64,000 nt of DNA from contig NZ_JAJLLW010000002.1 of assembly GCF_020991005.1 (NCBI RefSeq), positions 1-64,000 of the forward strand, in the 5' to 3' direction. A program made the position numbers and the translations under genes. Below the pieces are notes generated by a model, which saw only the letters and a program-made list of their open reading frames with translations, ran no database searches and was not told the origin of the DNA. Shown here piece after piece: positions 55,053 through 63,359 of the stretch (position 1 is its first letter; every line of letters starts with the position of its first letter). This stretch comes from Halomonas sp. CUBES01 (lineage in GTDB: Bacteria > Pseudomonadota > Gammaproteobacteria > Pseudomonadales > Halomonadaceae).

Positions 55053-57236
55053 ATGGAAATCAAAGTCAATTACCTCGACAATCTCCGGCTCGAGGCCAAG
55101 TTCGACGACTTCAATGTCATCTCCGACCAGCCGATTCGTTACAAGGGTGACGGTTCGGCGCCTGGCCCGTTCGATTACTTCCTCGCGTCTTCGGCCATGT
55201 GCGCCGCCTACTTCGTCAAGGTGTATTGCAACGCGCGCAATATTCCCACCGAGAACATCCGCCTGTCGCAGAACAACATCGTCGACCCGGAAAATCGCTA
55301 CAAGCAGATCTTCAAGATCCAGGTCGAGCTGCCGGATGATATCTCGGAAAAAGATCGCGCAGGCATGCTGCGCTCCATCGATCGCTGCACGGTGAAGAAG
55401 GTGGTGCAGACCGGCCCCGAGTTCCAGATCGAGGTGGTCGAGAACATCGACGAGGACGCCCAGGCGCTGCTGATGGGCGCGCCGGAAGGCAGCCGCACCT
55501 ATATTGAGGGCAAGGATCTGCCGCTTGAGCAGACCATCGCCAACATGAGCGCGATACTCGCCGACCTCGGCATGAAGATCGAAATCGCCTCGTGGCGCAA
55601 TATCGTGCCCCACGTCTGGTCGCTGCATATCCGCGACGCGGCCTCGCCGATGTGCTTTACCAACGGCAAGGGCGCCACCAAGGAGAGCGCGCTGTGTTCT
55701 GCTCTGGGCGAGTTTATCGAGCGGCTGAGCTGCAACTTCTTCTATAACGACCAGTTCTTTGGCGAAGCAATCGCCAATAGCGAATTTGTTCACTACCCCG
55801 ACGAACAGTGGTTTCAGCCTGGCCCCAAGGATGAGCTACCCGAGGAAATTCTCGACGAGCACTGCCTAGCGATCTATAACCCGGAAGGCGAGCTCAATGG
55901 CTCCCACCTTTTCGATACCAACTCGGGTCGTGTTGATCGTGGCATCGTGTCGCTACCGTTTGTGCGCCAGTCGGATGGTGAGACGGTGTATTTCCCGTCG
56001 AACCTGATTGAAAACCTGTTCCTGAGCAACGGCATGAGCGCCGGCAACACCCTGGTGGAAGCCCAGGTACAGTGCCTCTCGGAAATTTTCGAGCGGGCGG
56101 TAAAGCGTGAAATCCTCGAGCAGGAGCTAGCCCTGCCCGACGTGCCGCAGGAGGTACTGGCGAAATACCCGAGTATCGTCGAAGGCATTGCCGCGCTGGA
56201 AGCCCAGGGCTTTCCGGTGCTGGTCAAAGATGCCTCCATGGGCGGGCAGTTCCCGGTCATGTGCGTCACCTTGATGAACCCGCGCACCGGCGGCGTGTTT
56301 GCCTCCTTCGGCGCCCACCCAAGCTTCGAAGTGGCGCTGGAGCGCAGCCTGACCGAGCTATTGCAGGGCCGCAGCTTCGAGGGCCTGAACGACCTGCCGC
56401 TGCCGACCTTCAACTCGCAAACCGTCGCGGAGCCCAATAACTTCGTCGAGCACTTTATCGACTCGGTGGGCGTGGTCTCCTGGCGCTTCTTTAGCGCCAA
56501 GCCTGACTTTGAGTTCAGTGAATGGGACTTCTCCGGCAGCAATCAGGAAGAGGCCGAAACGCTGTTTGGCATTTTTGAGGAGCTAGGGGCCGAAGTGTAT
56601 GTGGCGATTCACGAAGACCTTGGGGCGCCCGTATGCCGTATTCTGGTGCCCGGCTATTCCGAGGTCTACCCGATCGAGGATCTGATCTGGGACAACACCA
56701 ACAAGGCGCTGGATTACCGCGAAGATATTCTCAACCTGCATCGTCTTGCTGACGATCAACTGACGGATCTGGTCGAGCGGCTGGAAGACAGCCAGATGGA
56801 CGACCACACCGATATCATCACCCTGATTGGTATCGAGTTCGACGAGAACACGGAATGGGGACAACTGACCATTCTGGAGCTGAAGCTGCTGGTCTATCTG
56901 GCGCTGCAGCGCCACGAAGAGGCGCTGGATTGCGTGCAGATGTTCCTGCAGTACAACGACAACACCGTCGAGCGCGGCCTGTTCTACCAGGCGGTGAACG
57001 CGGTGCTGGAAATTGTCCTGGATGATGAACTCGAATTGGAAGATTACCTGCACAACTTCCAGCGCATGTTCGGCGAAGCGACCATGGCGGCGGTCGTCGG
57101 CTCGGTGAGTGGCGACGTGCGCTTCCACGGCCTGACGCCCACCAACATGCAGCTCGACGGCCTGGAGCGCCACCAGCGCCTGATCGAAAGTTACCAGAAG
57201 CTGCATGCCGCCCGTGCGGCTAGGGCGGCCGGGTAA
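55053..57236 (+). CDS. OsmC-YcaO fusion protein
   Basis: This 727-residue protein joins an N-terminal OsmC-like domain (about 1-145; PFDYFLASSAMCAAYFVKVYC, cited in part, with cysteines of the OsmC active-site region) to a YcaO domain (about 165-560). The YcaO ATP-binding features are TNGKGATKESALCSALGEF near 208 and EAQVQCLSEIFERAVKRE near 337. A helical C-terminal extension ends AARAARAAG. YcaO enzymes activate amide carbonyls with ATP; the substrate of this fusion type is unknown. No precursor peptide or cyclodehydratase partner gene is nearby. The ribosome site is weak. Confidence 0.9.
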   Translation: MEIKVNYLDNLRLEAKFDDFNVISDQPIRYKGDGSAPGPFDYFLASSAMCAAYFVKVYCNARNIPTENIRLSQNNIVDPENRYKQIFKIQVELPDDISEKDRAGMLRSIDRCTVKKVVQTGPEFQIEVVENIDEDAQALLMGAPEGSRTYIEGKDLPLEQTIANMSAILADLGMKIEIASWRNIVPHVWSLHIRDAASPMCFTNGKGATKESALCSALGEFIERLSCNFFYNDQFFGEAIANSEFVHYPDEQWFQPGPKDELPEEILDEHCLAIYNPEGELNGSHLFDTNSGRVDRGIVSLPFVRQSDGETVYFPSNLIENLFLSNGMSAGNTLVEAQVQCLSEIFERAVKREILEQELALPDVPQEVLAKYPSIVEGIAALEAQGFPVLVKDASMGGQFPVMCVTLMNPRTGGVFASFGAHPSFEVALERSLTELLQGRSFEGLNDLPLPTFNSQTVAEPNNFVEHFIDSVGVVSWRFFSAKPDFEFSEWDFSGSNQEEAETLFGIFEELGAEVYVAIHEDLGAPVCRILVPGYSEVYPIEDLIWDNTNKALDYREDILNLHRLADDQLTDLVERLEDSQMDDHTDIITLIGIEFDENTEWGQLTILELKLLVYLALQRHEEALDCVQMFLQYNDNTVERGLFYQAVNAVLEIVLDDELELEDYLHNFQRMFGEATMAAVVGSVSGDVRFHGLTPTNMQLDGLERHQRLIESYQKLHAARAARAAG

Positions 57237-57250
57237 CTCGCCAGGCTTGC

Positions 57251-57275
57251 GGGGTGAAGCCGGCTACTTCACCCC
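57251..57275. terminator. Hairpin between converging ycaO-fusion and lysO genes
   Basis: GGGGTGAAG and CTTCACCCC pair with a 7-nt loop, 15 nt after the ycaO-fusion stop and overlapping the lysO stop. It lacks a strong T-run in either direction. Confidence 0.5.
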
Positions 57276-58201
57276 GATAGCGAGAGAAAAAACAAGATCA
57301 GCGGTGGCGAAAGCAACGAGAGAATAAACCCGCTGACCACGGCGATGGGCACGCAGGCCACGCCCCCGTGTTGCTGAATGACCGGCAGCGTGAAATCCAT
57401 GGACGTCGCGCCGCCGTAGCCAATCGCCAGCGCGGTGTGGCGGTGAATGACCAGCGGTATCAGGATGAACGCCAGCAGTTCGCGGGTCAGGTCGTTGAAA
57501 AACGCCACCCCGCCCATCAGCGGGCCCAGCTGGTCGCCGATCAGAATGGCCGAGAGCGAGTACCAGCCAAAGCCCGCGGCCATGGCGAGGCCTTCGTTCC
57601 AGCTTAGCGCCAGCAGCGGGGCGGCCACCAAGCCAGCCAGCAGCGAGCTGAGCGCCAGGGTGACGGCAATTGCCAGCCCCAGCCGGTTGAGCAATATCTG
57701 CTTGAGCGGCATGCCCGAATTACGCAACTGGCAGCCGATGAGCGCCAGCAGCAGGTAGAGCACCCATTCGGCCAGTAAATCCGCCGTGGTAAATAGCTTT
57801 TCCCCGAGATGGGGGCCGGCCAGCAGGCCGGCGGTAACACCGCCAGCCACCACCGCCACTAACAACAGCGAGCCCTGCATCGCCGCCAGCTTGCTGGTCG
57901 GCGCATCCTTGACCACCGGCGACTGGCCGGCTTTCAGCGCCACCCTGCGCGATAGCCACCACAGCGCCGCCAGATTGAACAGCGTGGTAATGCTGAACAG
58001 CAGCAGAGCGTTGCCGCCGAGCCGGGAAAGCTGGCTCGAGAGGTTTTCAAGCCCGGTCAGGCTGATGCCCATCAGCAGCAAAATGATGTAAACGGCGCTG
58101 TTGACGGCGTGGTTGATCGCTTGCTGCCAGCGCAACGAAGGAACGCGCACCAGGTAGCCCAGCAGCAGCGGGAGTAGGACGATCAGTAATCCGGAAAACA
58201 T
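57269..58201 (-). CDS. lysO: LysO-family lysine exporter (DUF340)
   Basis: This 310-residue membrane protein has eight or nine hydrophobic segments. The C-terminal half contains GFGWYSLSAILIGDQLGPLMGG and GGATSMDFTLPVIQQHGG, cited in parts, matching the LysO/YbjE family that exports lysine and toxic analogues in E. coli. Its ATG follows the DUF3108 stop directly (TAAATG), so the two are translated together. An export role for lysine or a related cation is inferred. Confidence 0.85.
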   Translation of the reverse strand: MFSGLLIVLLPLLLGYLVRVPSLRWQQAINHAVNSAVYIILLLMGISLTGLENLSSQLSRLGGNALLLFSITTLFNLAALWWLSRRVALKAGQSPVVKDAPTSKLAAMQGSLLLVAVVAGGVTAGLLAGPHLGEKLFTTADLLAEWVLYLLLALIGCQLRNSGMPLKQILLNRLGLAIAVTLALSSLLAGLVAAPLLALSWNEGLAMAAGFGWYSLSAILIGDQLGPLMGGVAFFNDLTRELLAFILIPLVIHRHTALAIGYGGATSMDFTLPVIQQHGGVACVPIAVVSGFILSLLSPPLILFFLSLSG

Positions 58202-58906
58202 TTACGGCGTGGTGCCCCCGTCTGGCTTGAACTCGGTCAAGGCGATCTGCGTTTCTCGCTCCCCGTTCTTGATGTACTCGGCGGACAGCACCAGCCCGGG
58301 CCAGTCGGGGTGGAAACTCAGGTGAAGCTCGCGATCGCGTTTTTCGGCGTTCAACAACACCACGTTCCGCGCGTCGAACTTGCCGGCGGGGACGCTGATG
58401 GGCTGTTGGCTATCCAGGTAATACCGGTAGTGCTCTTCGTCGCCCTCGTGATCCAGAAAGCGCACATCGCAGGGTGCCGCCTCGGTGCAGTGCTCGTTGC
58501 CGGCGCGGCGCGACAGGTCGAACAGGGCGGTTTGGCGGTCAAGTGTGGTCAGCTCGCCTTCCTTGAGCTGGTAGTCGTTGCCGATGCCGAACAGTGAATA
58601 GCTACTGTTGTAGAGCAACGCACGGGTGGTGTTGTCGGCCACGCTGAAGCGGCTTCTTTCCTCGCCGCTTACCACCGCGATGGAGAAGCGCATGTCGCTG
58701 CGCCAGTGATTACCTTCCTGGCTCAGGTGATGGGTAATGGTCGCGCTGGGCCAGCCGCTGACCTTGAGACGGTAGCTGGCTTCAAACGCCTGTGGCGCTT
58801 TGGTGGCGGCGCTGGCGTCGGCCACCAGGGCGCCACAGAGGATAAGGGCCGCCGTCGCGGCGAGGCGCCGCAGGTGGTGAAAATAGCGTGATAGCGCACA
58901 GCGCAT
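58202..58906 (-). CDS. DUF3108 family periplasmic protein
   Basis: This 234-residue protein has a signal peptide ending near ADASA and one DUF3108-type beta-rich domain: YRLKVSGWPSATITHHL at the start of the mature part, LLYNSSYSLFGIG in the middle and LSFHPDWPGLVLSAEYIKNG near the end. The function of the family is unknown. AGGGAG with a 9-nt gap selects the ATG at 58904-58906; an earlier in-frame codon lacks a signal. It is followed at once by lysO. Confidence 0.82.
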   Translation of the reverse strand: MRCALSRYFHHLRRLAATAALILCGALVADASAATKAPQAFEASYRLKVSGWPSATITHHLSQEGNHWRSDMRFSIAVVSGEERSRFSVADNTTRALLYNSSYSLFGIGNDYQLKEGELTTLDRQTALFDLSRRAGNEHCTEAAPCDVRFLDHEGDEEHYRYYLDSQQPISVPAGKFDARNVVLLNAEKRDRELHLSFHPDWPGLVLSAEYIKNGERETQIALTEFKPDGGTTP

Positions 58907-58959
58907 AAGTAAGTCTCCCTGACGAGCGGTCGCCCAATCGTTTGGGCGGTGTGGCATGC

Positions 58960-60309
58960 TTATACCGTGGACGATAGATGCGCCAGGGCGTCACTCAGTG
59001 CCACCGGGTAATCGCTTTCTCCGTCGGCCAGCGCCGTCACGGAGGCTGGAAAGCGCGGCAGGGCATCGGCCACCCGGGTGCTGGCGTGCTGGGTGTCGGC
59101 CATCGCCGTGGTGTTGATGACGCCGCCGGTCACCACCGGCACGAGTAACGCCTCGCCTTCGATACCTGTTTCATCGCGACGGGCGATGATATCGCCAAGG
59201 TAGCGTCCTTGGGTATCCCGCCGGCGATAGATTTGTTTGCGGGTTGGCAGGTTGGTCTTGCTGGGAGAATGCTTGGCCCGCGGTGTGCCGGCGTATTCAA
59301 CCAGCTTGTACGACAGGTCGATCACCGGGGCATCCGCCGAAACGCCCATCTGGGTGCCGACGCCAAAGGCGTCGATCGGTGCATCCTGAGCAATCAGCTC
59401 GGCGATGCTGTGCTCGTCCAGGCCGCTACTGGCAATGATCCTGATTGACTGAAAGCCGGCGTCGTCCAGTAACGCCCGCGCGCGCTTGGCGAGCTTGCTC
59501 AGGTCGCCCGAGTCGAGGCGAACGGCACTGACCGTAAGGCTGGGCATGTCACGCAGCACGTCGATCACGTGCTGAACGCCTTGCAGGGTGTCGTAGGTAT
59601 CGACCAGCAAGGTGGTGTCGGGGTAGTGGCGGGCAAATGCGCGGAAGGCCGAGGGCTCGTCATCGTGCGCGAGAATATAGCTGTGCGCCATGGTGCCGCT
59701 GAGCGGCAGATCATGGCGCAGCCCGCCGAGTACATTACTGGTGCCGCTGATGCCTGCCGTCTTGTAAGCGCGCACCCCGCGTACCGCCGCATCGATGCCG
59801 TGCACGCGGCGCATGCCAAAATCCACTACCGGGCGGTCGCCCGCCGCCCAGACGATACGCGCCGCCTTGGACGCCAGCACCGTTTCCAGCTGGACAAGGT
59901 TCATGATCAGGCTTTCGAGCAGTTGGGCCTCGGCGATCGGGGCGTCCACTTCAAGCAGCGGCTGATGGGGGAAGAGCACGGTGCCTTCGGGCACGGCCCA
60001 GATATCCCCGGAAAACCGCCAGTTCGACAGCCAGTCCAGAAAATCGTCGTCAAAGCGCCCGGTCGAGGCGAGTTTTTTAATGGCAACGGCGTTGAAATGC
60101 AGCTGGCTGAGCGTGGCCGCCGCGTGCTGCTGGCCGCAGGCGAGGATAAACCGGCGCGACGGGGGGAGCTCGCGGAAAAACAGGCTGAACGTCGCGGGCG
60201 TCTGGTGCATTCCCTCTTTCCAGTAGGCCTGGATCATGGTCAGCTGGTAAAGATCGGTCAAAAGTGCCAGCTCGTCGTCTGCCACGCTCAGCGTCACGGG
60301 TTCACTCAT
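58960..60309 (-). CDS. pncB: Nicotinate phosphoribosyltransferase
   Basis: This 449-residue enzyme converts nicotinate and PRPP to nicotinate mononucleotide in NAD salvage. LLTDLYQLTMIQAYW at residues 16-30, DFGMRRVHGIDAAVRG near 163, GTMAHSYILAHDDE near 205 and LDSGDLSKLAKRAR near 265 are family features. Its ATG overlaps the pncA stop (ATGA), so both salvage steps are coupled. The protein is complete. Confidence 0.93.
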   Translation of the reverse strand: MSEPVTLSVADDELALLTDLYQLTMIQAYWKEGMHQTPATFSLFFRELPPSRRFILACGQQHAAATLSQLHFNAVAIKKLASTGRFDDDFLDWLSNWRFSGDIWAVPEGTVLFPHQPLLEVDAPIAEAQLLESLIMNLVQLETVLASKAARIVWAAGDRPVVDFGMRRVHGIDAAVRGVRAYKTAGISGTSNVLGGLRHDLPLSGTMAHSYILAHDDEPSAFRAFARHYPDTTLLVDTYDTLQGVQHVIDVLRDMPSLTVSAVRLDSGDLSKLAKRARALLDDAGFQSIRIIASSGLDEHSIAELIAQDAPIDAFGVGTQMGVSADAPVIDLSYKLVEYAGTPRAKHSPSKTNLPTRKQIYRRRDTQGRYLGDIIARRDETGIEGEALLVPVVTGGVINTTAMADTQHASTRVADALPRFPASVTALADGESDYPVALSDALAHLSSTV

Positions 60310-60872
60310 TCACTTACCTCGGCCCCGGCATTCTGCATCTCACGACGGCAGCGCGGGATGGCGTCGGGGTCGGCCGCGGCGGATAAGGTTTCCAGAAACA
60401 GCGTGGTAAAGCCTTCGCGGCAGGCTTCAAGTACCGTGGCGTGGACGCATACGTCGAGCGCCAGGCCGCACACCACAACGCGCTGGATATTGCGTTCGCG
60501 CAGGTAGTCGCCCAGGCCCGTGCCATCGAAGGCCGAATAGGCGTCGGCATCAAAGGCCGTGGCCTTGCTCACGCGGATCACCTCGTCGGGGAGCACGAGA
60601 TCCGGGTGAAAGGCGGCGCCCGGCGTATCCTGCACGCAGTGAATCGGCCAGGGACCGCCTCGGTGGCTGAAGCTGACATGATCCACAGGGTGCCAGTCCC
60701 GGGAGGCCACGACGGTCGCCCCGGCGGCGAGGGCCGCGTCGATTTCGGCATTGATGCCGGGCACCAGGGCGCTACCGCCGTCAATCGCCAGGGCACCGCC
60801 TTCGCAGAAGTCGCGCTGCATGTCCACGACCAACAGGGCGTCATGGGGTTGATAATGGAGGGCCGACGTCAT
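60306..60872 (-). CDS. pncA: Nicotinamidase PncA
   Basis: This 188-residue amidohydrolase makes nicotinate from nicotinamide, the substrate of PncB. The catalytic triad is visible as Asp17 (VVDMQRDF), Lys103 (VSKATAFD) and Cys142 (GLALDVCVHAT). Metal ligands Asp59, His61 and His65 lie in SRDWHPVDHVSF. I chose the ATG at 60870-60872 because AAGGAGA lies at good spacing; an earlier in-frame ATG would include the ribosome site itself. Confidence 0.94.
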   Translation of the reverse strand: MTSALHYQPHDALLVVDMQRDFCEGGALAIDGGSALVPGINAEIDAALAAGATVVASRDWHPVDHVSFSHRGGPWPIHCVQDTPGAAFHPDLVLPDEVIRVSKATAFDADAYSAFDGTGLGDYLRERNIQRVVVCGLALDVCVHATVLEACREGFTTLFLETLSAAADPDAIPRCRREMQNAGAEVSE

Positions 60873-60952
60873 GGTGCGTTTCTCCTTTATTTCCAACGGG
60901 TTAATTATTTGCTACCGGTATGGACAAGTTACCCGTTCGAGTGTTTCGGGCA

Positions 60953-61888
60953 TCAGTAGCCTGCTTCAGGATCGATGGTCGTGACTGGCTCGCCGGCTTC
61001 AAAGGCCTTCACATAGGCAATGACCTGGTCGATGGCGTCACTGAGCGGCGTCGGGGCGGCCATGTGCGGCGTGACGATGACCCTGGGATGTTGCCACAAC
61101 GGATGATCGGCGGATAGCGGCTCTTCCTCGAAGACGTCGAGCAAGGCGCCGCGCAGATGGCCGGGGTCATTGCCCGGGCCCAGCGCCTCAAGCAGCGCTG
61201 TCTGATCGATCAAGCTGCCCCGGCCAGGGTTGATGATGCTGGCCCCTTCAGGTAGTTGGGCAAGCCGCTCGGCGTCAAGAATATGTCGCGTTGCGGCGGT
61301 GTCGGGCAGGATAGTGATGACCGTCTGCACCTGACCGAGTAACTCGTTGAGGCCTGCCTCGCCGTGCAGGCAGTGAATACCCTCGATCTGCTTGGGTGAG
61401 CGGCTCCAGCCGAGTACCGGAAAGCCCGCCTGGTTGAGTTCGTTTGCCACAAAGCGGCCGATCGCGCCCAGTCCGAGTATGCCGACCGGCCACCGGGATT
61501 TTTCGACGACGCCCTGGGGTTGCCAGGTGGCGCTTTGTTGCTGGGCCGCATAGCGATCCATGCTGCGGTAGAAATGCAGCACGCCGTAAAGCACATAATC
61601 CGCCATCAGCTCGCCCATGCCCGCATCGCGTAGCTTGACGATGGGCACCTGACGGGGCAGGCCGGGGGTCTTGAGCAGGTGGTCGACCCCCGCGCCTAGG
61701 TTAATGATGCCCTTGAGCCGGGTTTGCTCCTCGAGCAAATGCGCAGGGGCTTTCCAGACGGCGAGGTAATCGGCGTTCTGGCGATCGTCCGCCGGTGCGT
61801 CACTGGTCAGCACCTGGGCATCGGGAAACGCCTCGGCCAGCGCTTCCTGCCACTGCTCGGCCTCGTCGATATGCACAATGATTTTCAT
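60953..61888 (-). CDS. ghrA: Glyoxylate/hydroxypyruvate reductase A
   Basis: This 311-residue D-2-hydroxyacid dehydrogenase reduces glyoxylate to glycolate and hydroxypyruvate to glycerate with NADPH. The Rossmann motif GILGLGAIGRFVANEL is near residue 137, the catalytic-arginine region INPGRGSLID near 220 and the HPRVIVTPHMAAPT histidine segment near 268. AGGAG selects the ATG at 61886-61888. It would recycle glyoxylate from the purine and glycolate pathways of this window. Confidence 0.92.
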   Translation of the reverse strand: MKIIVHIDEAEQWQEALAEAFPDAQVLTSDAPADDRQNADYLAVWKAPAHLLEEQTRLKGIINLGAGVDHLLKTPGLPRQVPIVKLRDAGMGELMADYVLYGVLHFYRSMDRYAAQQQSATWQPQGVVEKSRWPVGILGLGAIGRFVANELNQAGFPVLGWSRSPKQIEGIHCLHGEAGLNELLGQVQTVITILPDTAATRHILDAERLAQLPEGASIINPGRGSLIDQTALLEALGPGNDPGHLRGALLDVFEEEPLSADHPLWQHPRVIVTPHMAAPTPLSDAIDQVIAYVKAFEAGEPVTTIDPEAGY

Positions 61889-62005
61889 GGCGGCTCCTGT
61901 CGCAGGCGGGTCATTACGCAAGGCTATCATGGTAGGCGATAAACGCCGCAGCAGACTTGCTTAGCGTAAATCATGATGCCCTATGCATATTTTGTCATAA
62001 AGGCT

Positions 62006-62036
62006 TTGACCGGCAACCAAGGGTGGGTGCTAGTAT
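62006..62036 (+). promoter_or_regulatory. Candidate promoter of the doe operon
   Basis: TTGACC (62006-62011) and TAGTAT (62031-62036) stand 19 nt apart, with an extended -10 TGC before the latter. It lies 112-142 nt upstream of the doeA start, in the 259-nt gap after ghrA, where I see no other feature. Confidence 0.4.
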
Positions 62037-62147
62037 CGGCTCAAGACGACGTTGGCGGGCCTACTGTGGCGGTGACCAGGTCGATCCTGTGGCCCAGCGA
62101 CCTGTAATGGCGCTGGTTCTTGGTGATCCTTAATGGCGAGTTGCCCG

Positions 62148-63347
62148 ATGACTCAGGTGTCCCTGCCTTTCACTCGTGAAGAGTATGCAAACCGCCTCTG
62201 GAAGGTGCGTGCTGAAATGGCCGGTCGCGGCATTGACGTCTTGATCGTCAGTGACCCCTCTAACATGGCCTGGCTGACCGGCTACGACGGTTGGTCGTTC
62301 TATGTCCATCAGTGCGTGCTGGTGGGCCTCGAGGGTGAGCCTGTCTGGTTTGGCCGGCGCATGGATGCTAACGGCGCGTTGCGTACCTGCTGGATTGATC
62401 CCGACAACATCACCTATTACCCGGATTATTACGTGCAGAATCCGGATATGCACCCGATGGAATACCTGGCCCAGTCGATCATGCCCGACCGAGGCTGGCA
62501 CCTGGGCGTGGTGGGCATGGAAATGGACAACTACTACTTTTCCGCCAAGGCTTATCAGAGCTTGCTGCGTGAACTGCCCCATGCGCGCTTCATGGATGCC
62601 AACGCCCTGGTAAACTGGTGCCGGTCGATCAAGTCGCCCCAGGAAATCAGCTATATGCGCACGGCCGCCAAGATCGTGGAAGGTATGCACACGCGTATAC
62701 TGGAAGTCATCGAGCCAGGCCTGCCCAAGAGCAAGCTGGTCTCGGAGATTTACCGCGTCGGTATCGAAGGCTTTGTGGATGAAAACGGCAAGGTATTTGG
62801 CGGCGACTATCCGGCGATCGTGCCTATGCTGCCCACCGGCAAGGACGCTGCGGCTCCCCACCTGACCTGGGACGATACGCCGTTTCGCGAAGGCGAGGGC
62901 ACGTTTTTCGAGATTGCCGGGGTATTCAAGCGCTACCACGCGCCGATGTCGCGGACGGTATTCTTAGGCAAGCCGCCGGCGGATTTTATTCGGGCGGAGT
63001 CGGCGCTGCTGGAAGGCATCGAAAACGGCCTGGCGGTGGCCAAGCCCGGCAATGGTACTGCCGATATTGCCATGGCGCTGGGCGCTGCCATGGATAAATA
63101 CGGCTTTGACCGCGGCGGCGCCCGCTGTGGCTATTCGATCGGTATTTCCTACCCGCCGGACTGGGGCGAGCGCACCATGAGCCTGCGCCCCTCGGATGAC
63201 ACCATCCTGCAGCCGGGCATGACGTTTCACTTCATGCCCGGCCTGTGGGTTGAAGACTGGGGCCTGGAAATCACTGAAAGCATCTTGATCACCGAAGACG
63301 GCTGCGAAACGCTGGCCAACTTTCCGCGTCAGCTGTTTGTTAAGTAA
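62148..63347 (+). CDS. doeA: Ectoine hydrolase DoeA
   Basis: This 399-residue enzyme of the creatinase/M24 family hydrolyses ectoine to N-alpha-acetyl-diaminobutyrate (with some N-gamma-isomer), the first step of ectoine degradation in Halomonas. The creatinase N-domain (SDPSNMAWLTGYDGWSFYVH, cited in part) is followed by the pita-bread C-domain (SPQEISYMRTAAKIVEG, GARCGYSIGISYPPDWGE, FHFMPGLWVEDWG). I took MTQVSLPF as start because the preceding ATG five codons upstream has no ribosome site. doeB follows after 12 nt. Confidence 0.92.
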   Translation: MTQVSLPFTREEYANRLWKVRAEMAGRGIDVLIVSDPSNMAWLTGYDGWSFYVHQCVLVGLEGEPVWFGRRMDANGALRTCWIDPDNITYYPDYYVQNPDMHPMEYLAQSIMPDRGWHLGVVGMEMDNYYFSAKAYQSLLRELPHARFMDANALVNWCRSIKSPQEISYMRTAAKIVEGMHTRILEVIEPGLPKSKLVSEIYRVGIEGFVDENGKVFGGDYPAIVPMLPTGKDAAAPHLTWDDTPFREGEGTFFEIAGVFKRYHAPMSRTVFLGKPPADFIRAESALLEGIENGLAVAKPGNGTADIAMALGAAMDKYGFDRGGARCGYSIGISYPPDWGERTMSLRPSDDTILQPGMTFHFMPGLWVEDWGLEITESILITEDGCETLANFPRQLFVK

Positions 63348-63359
63348 AAGGACGACACC

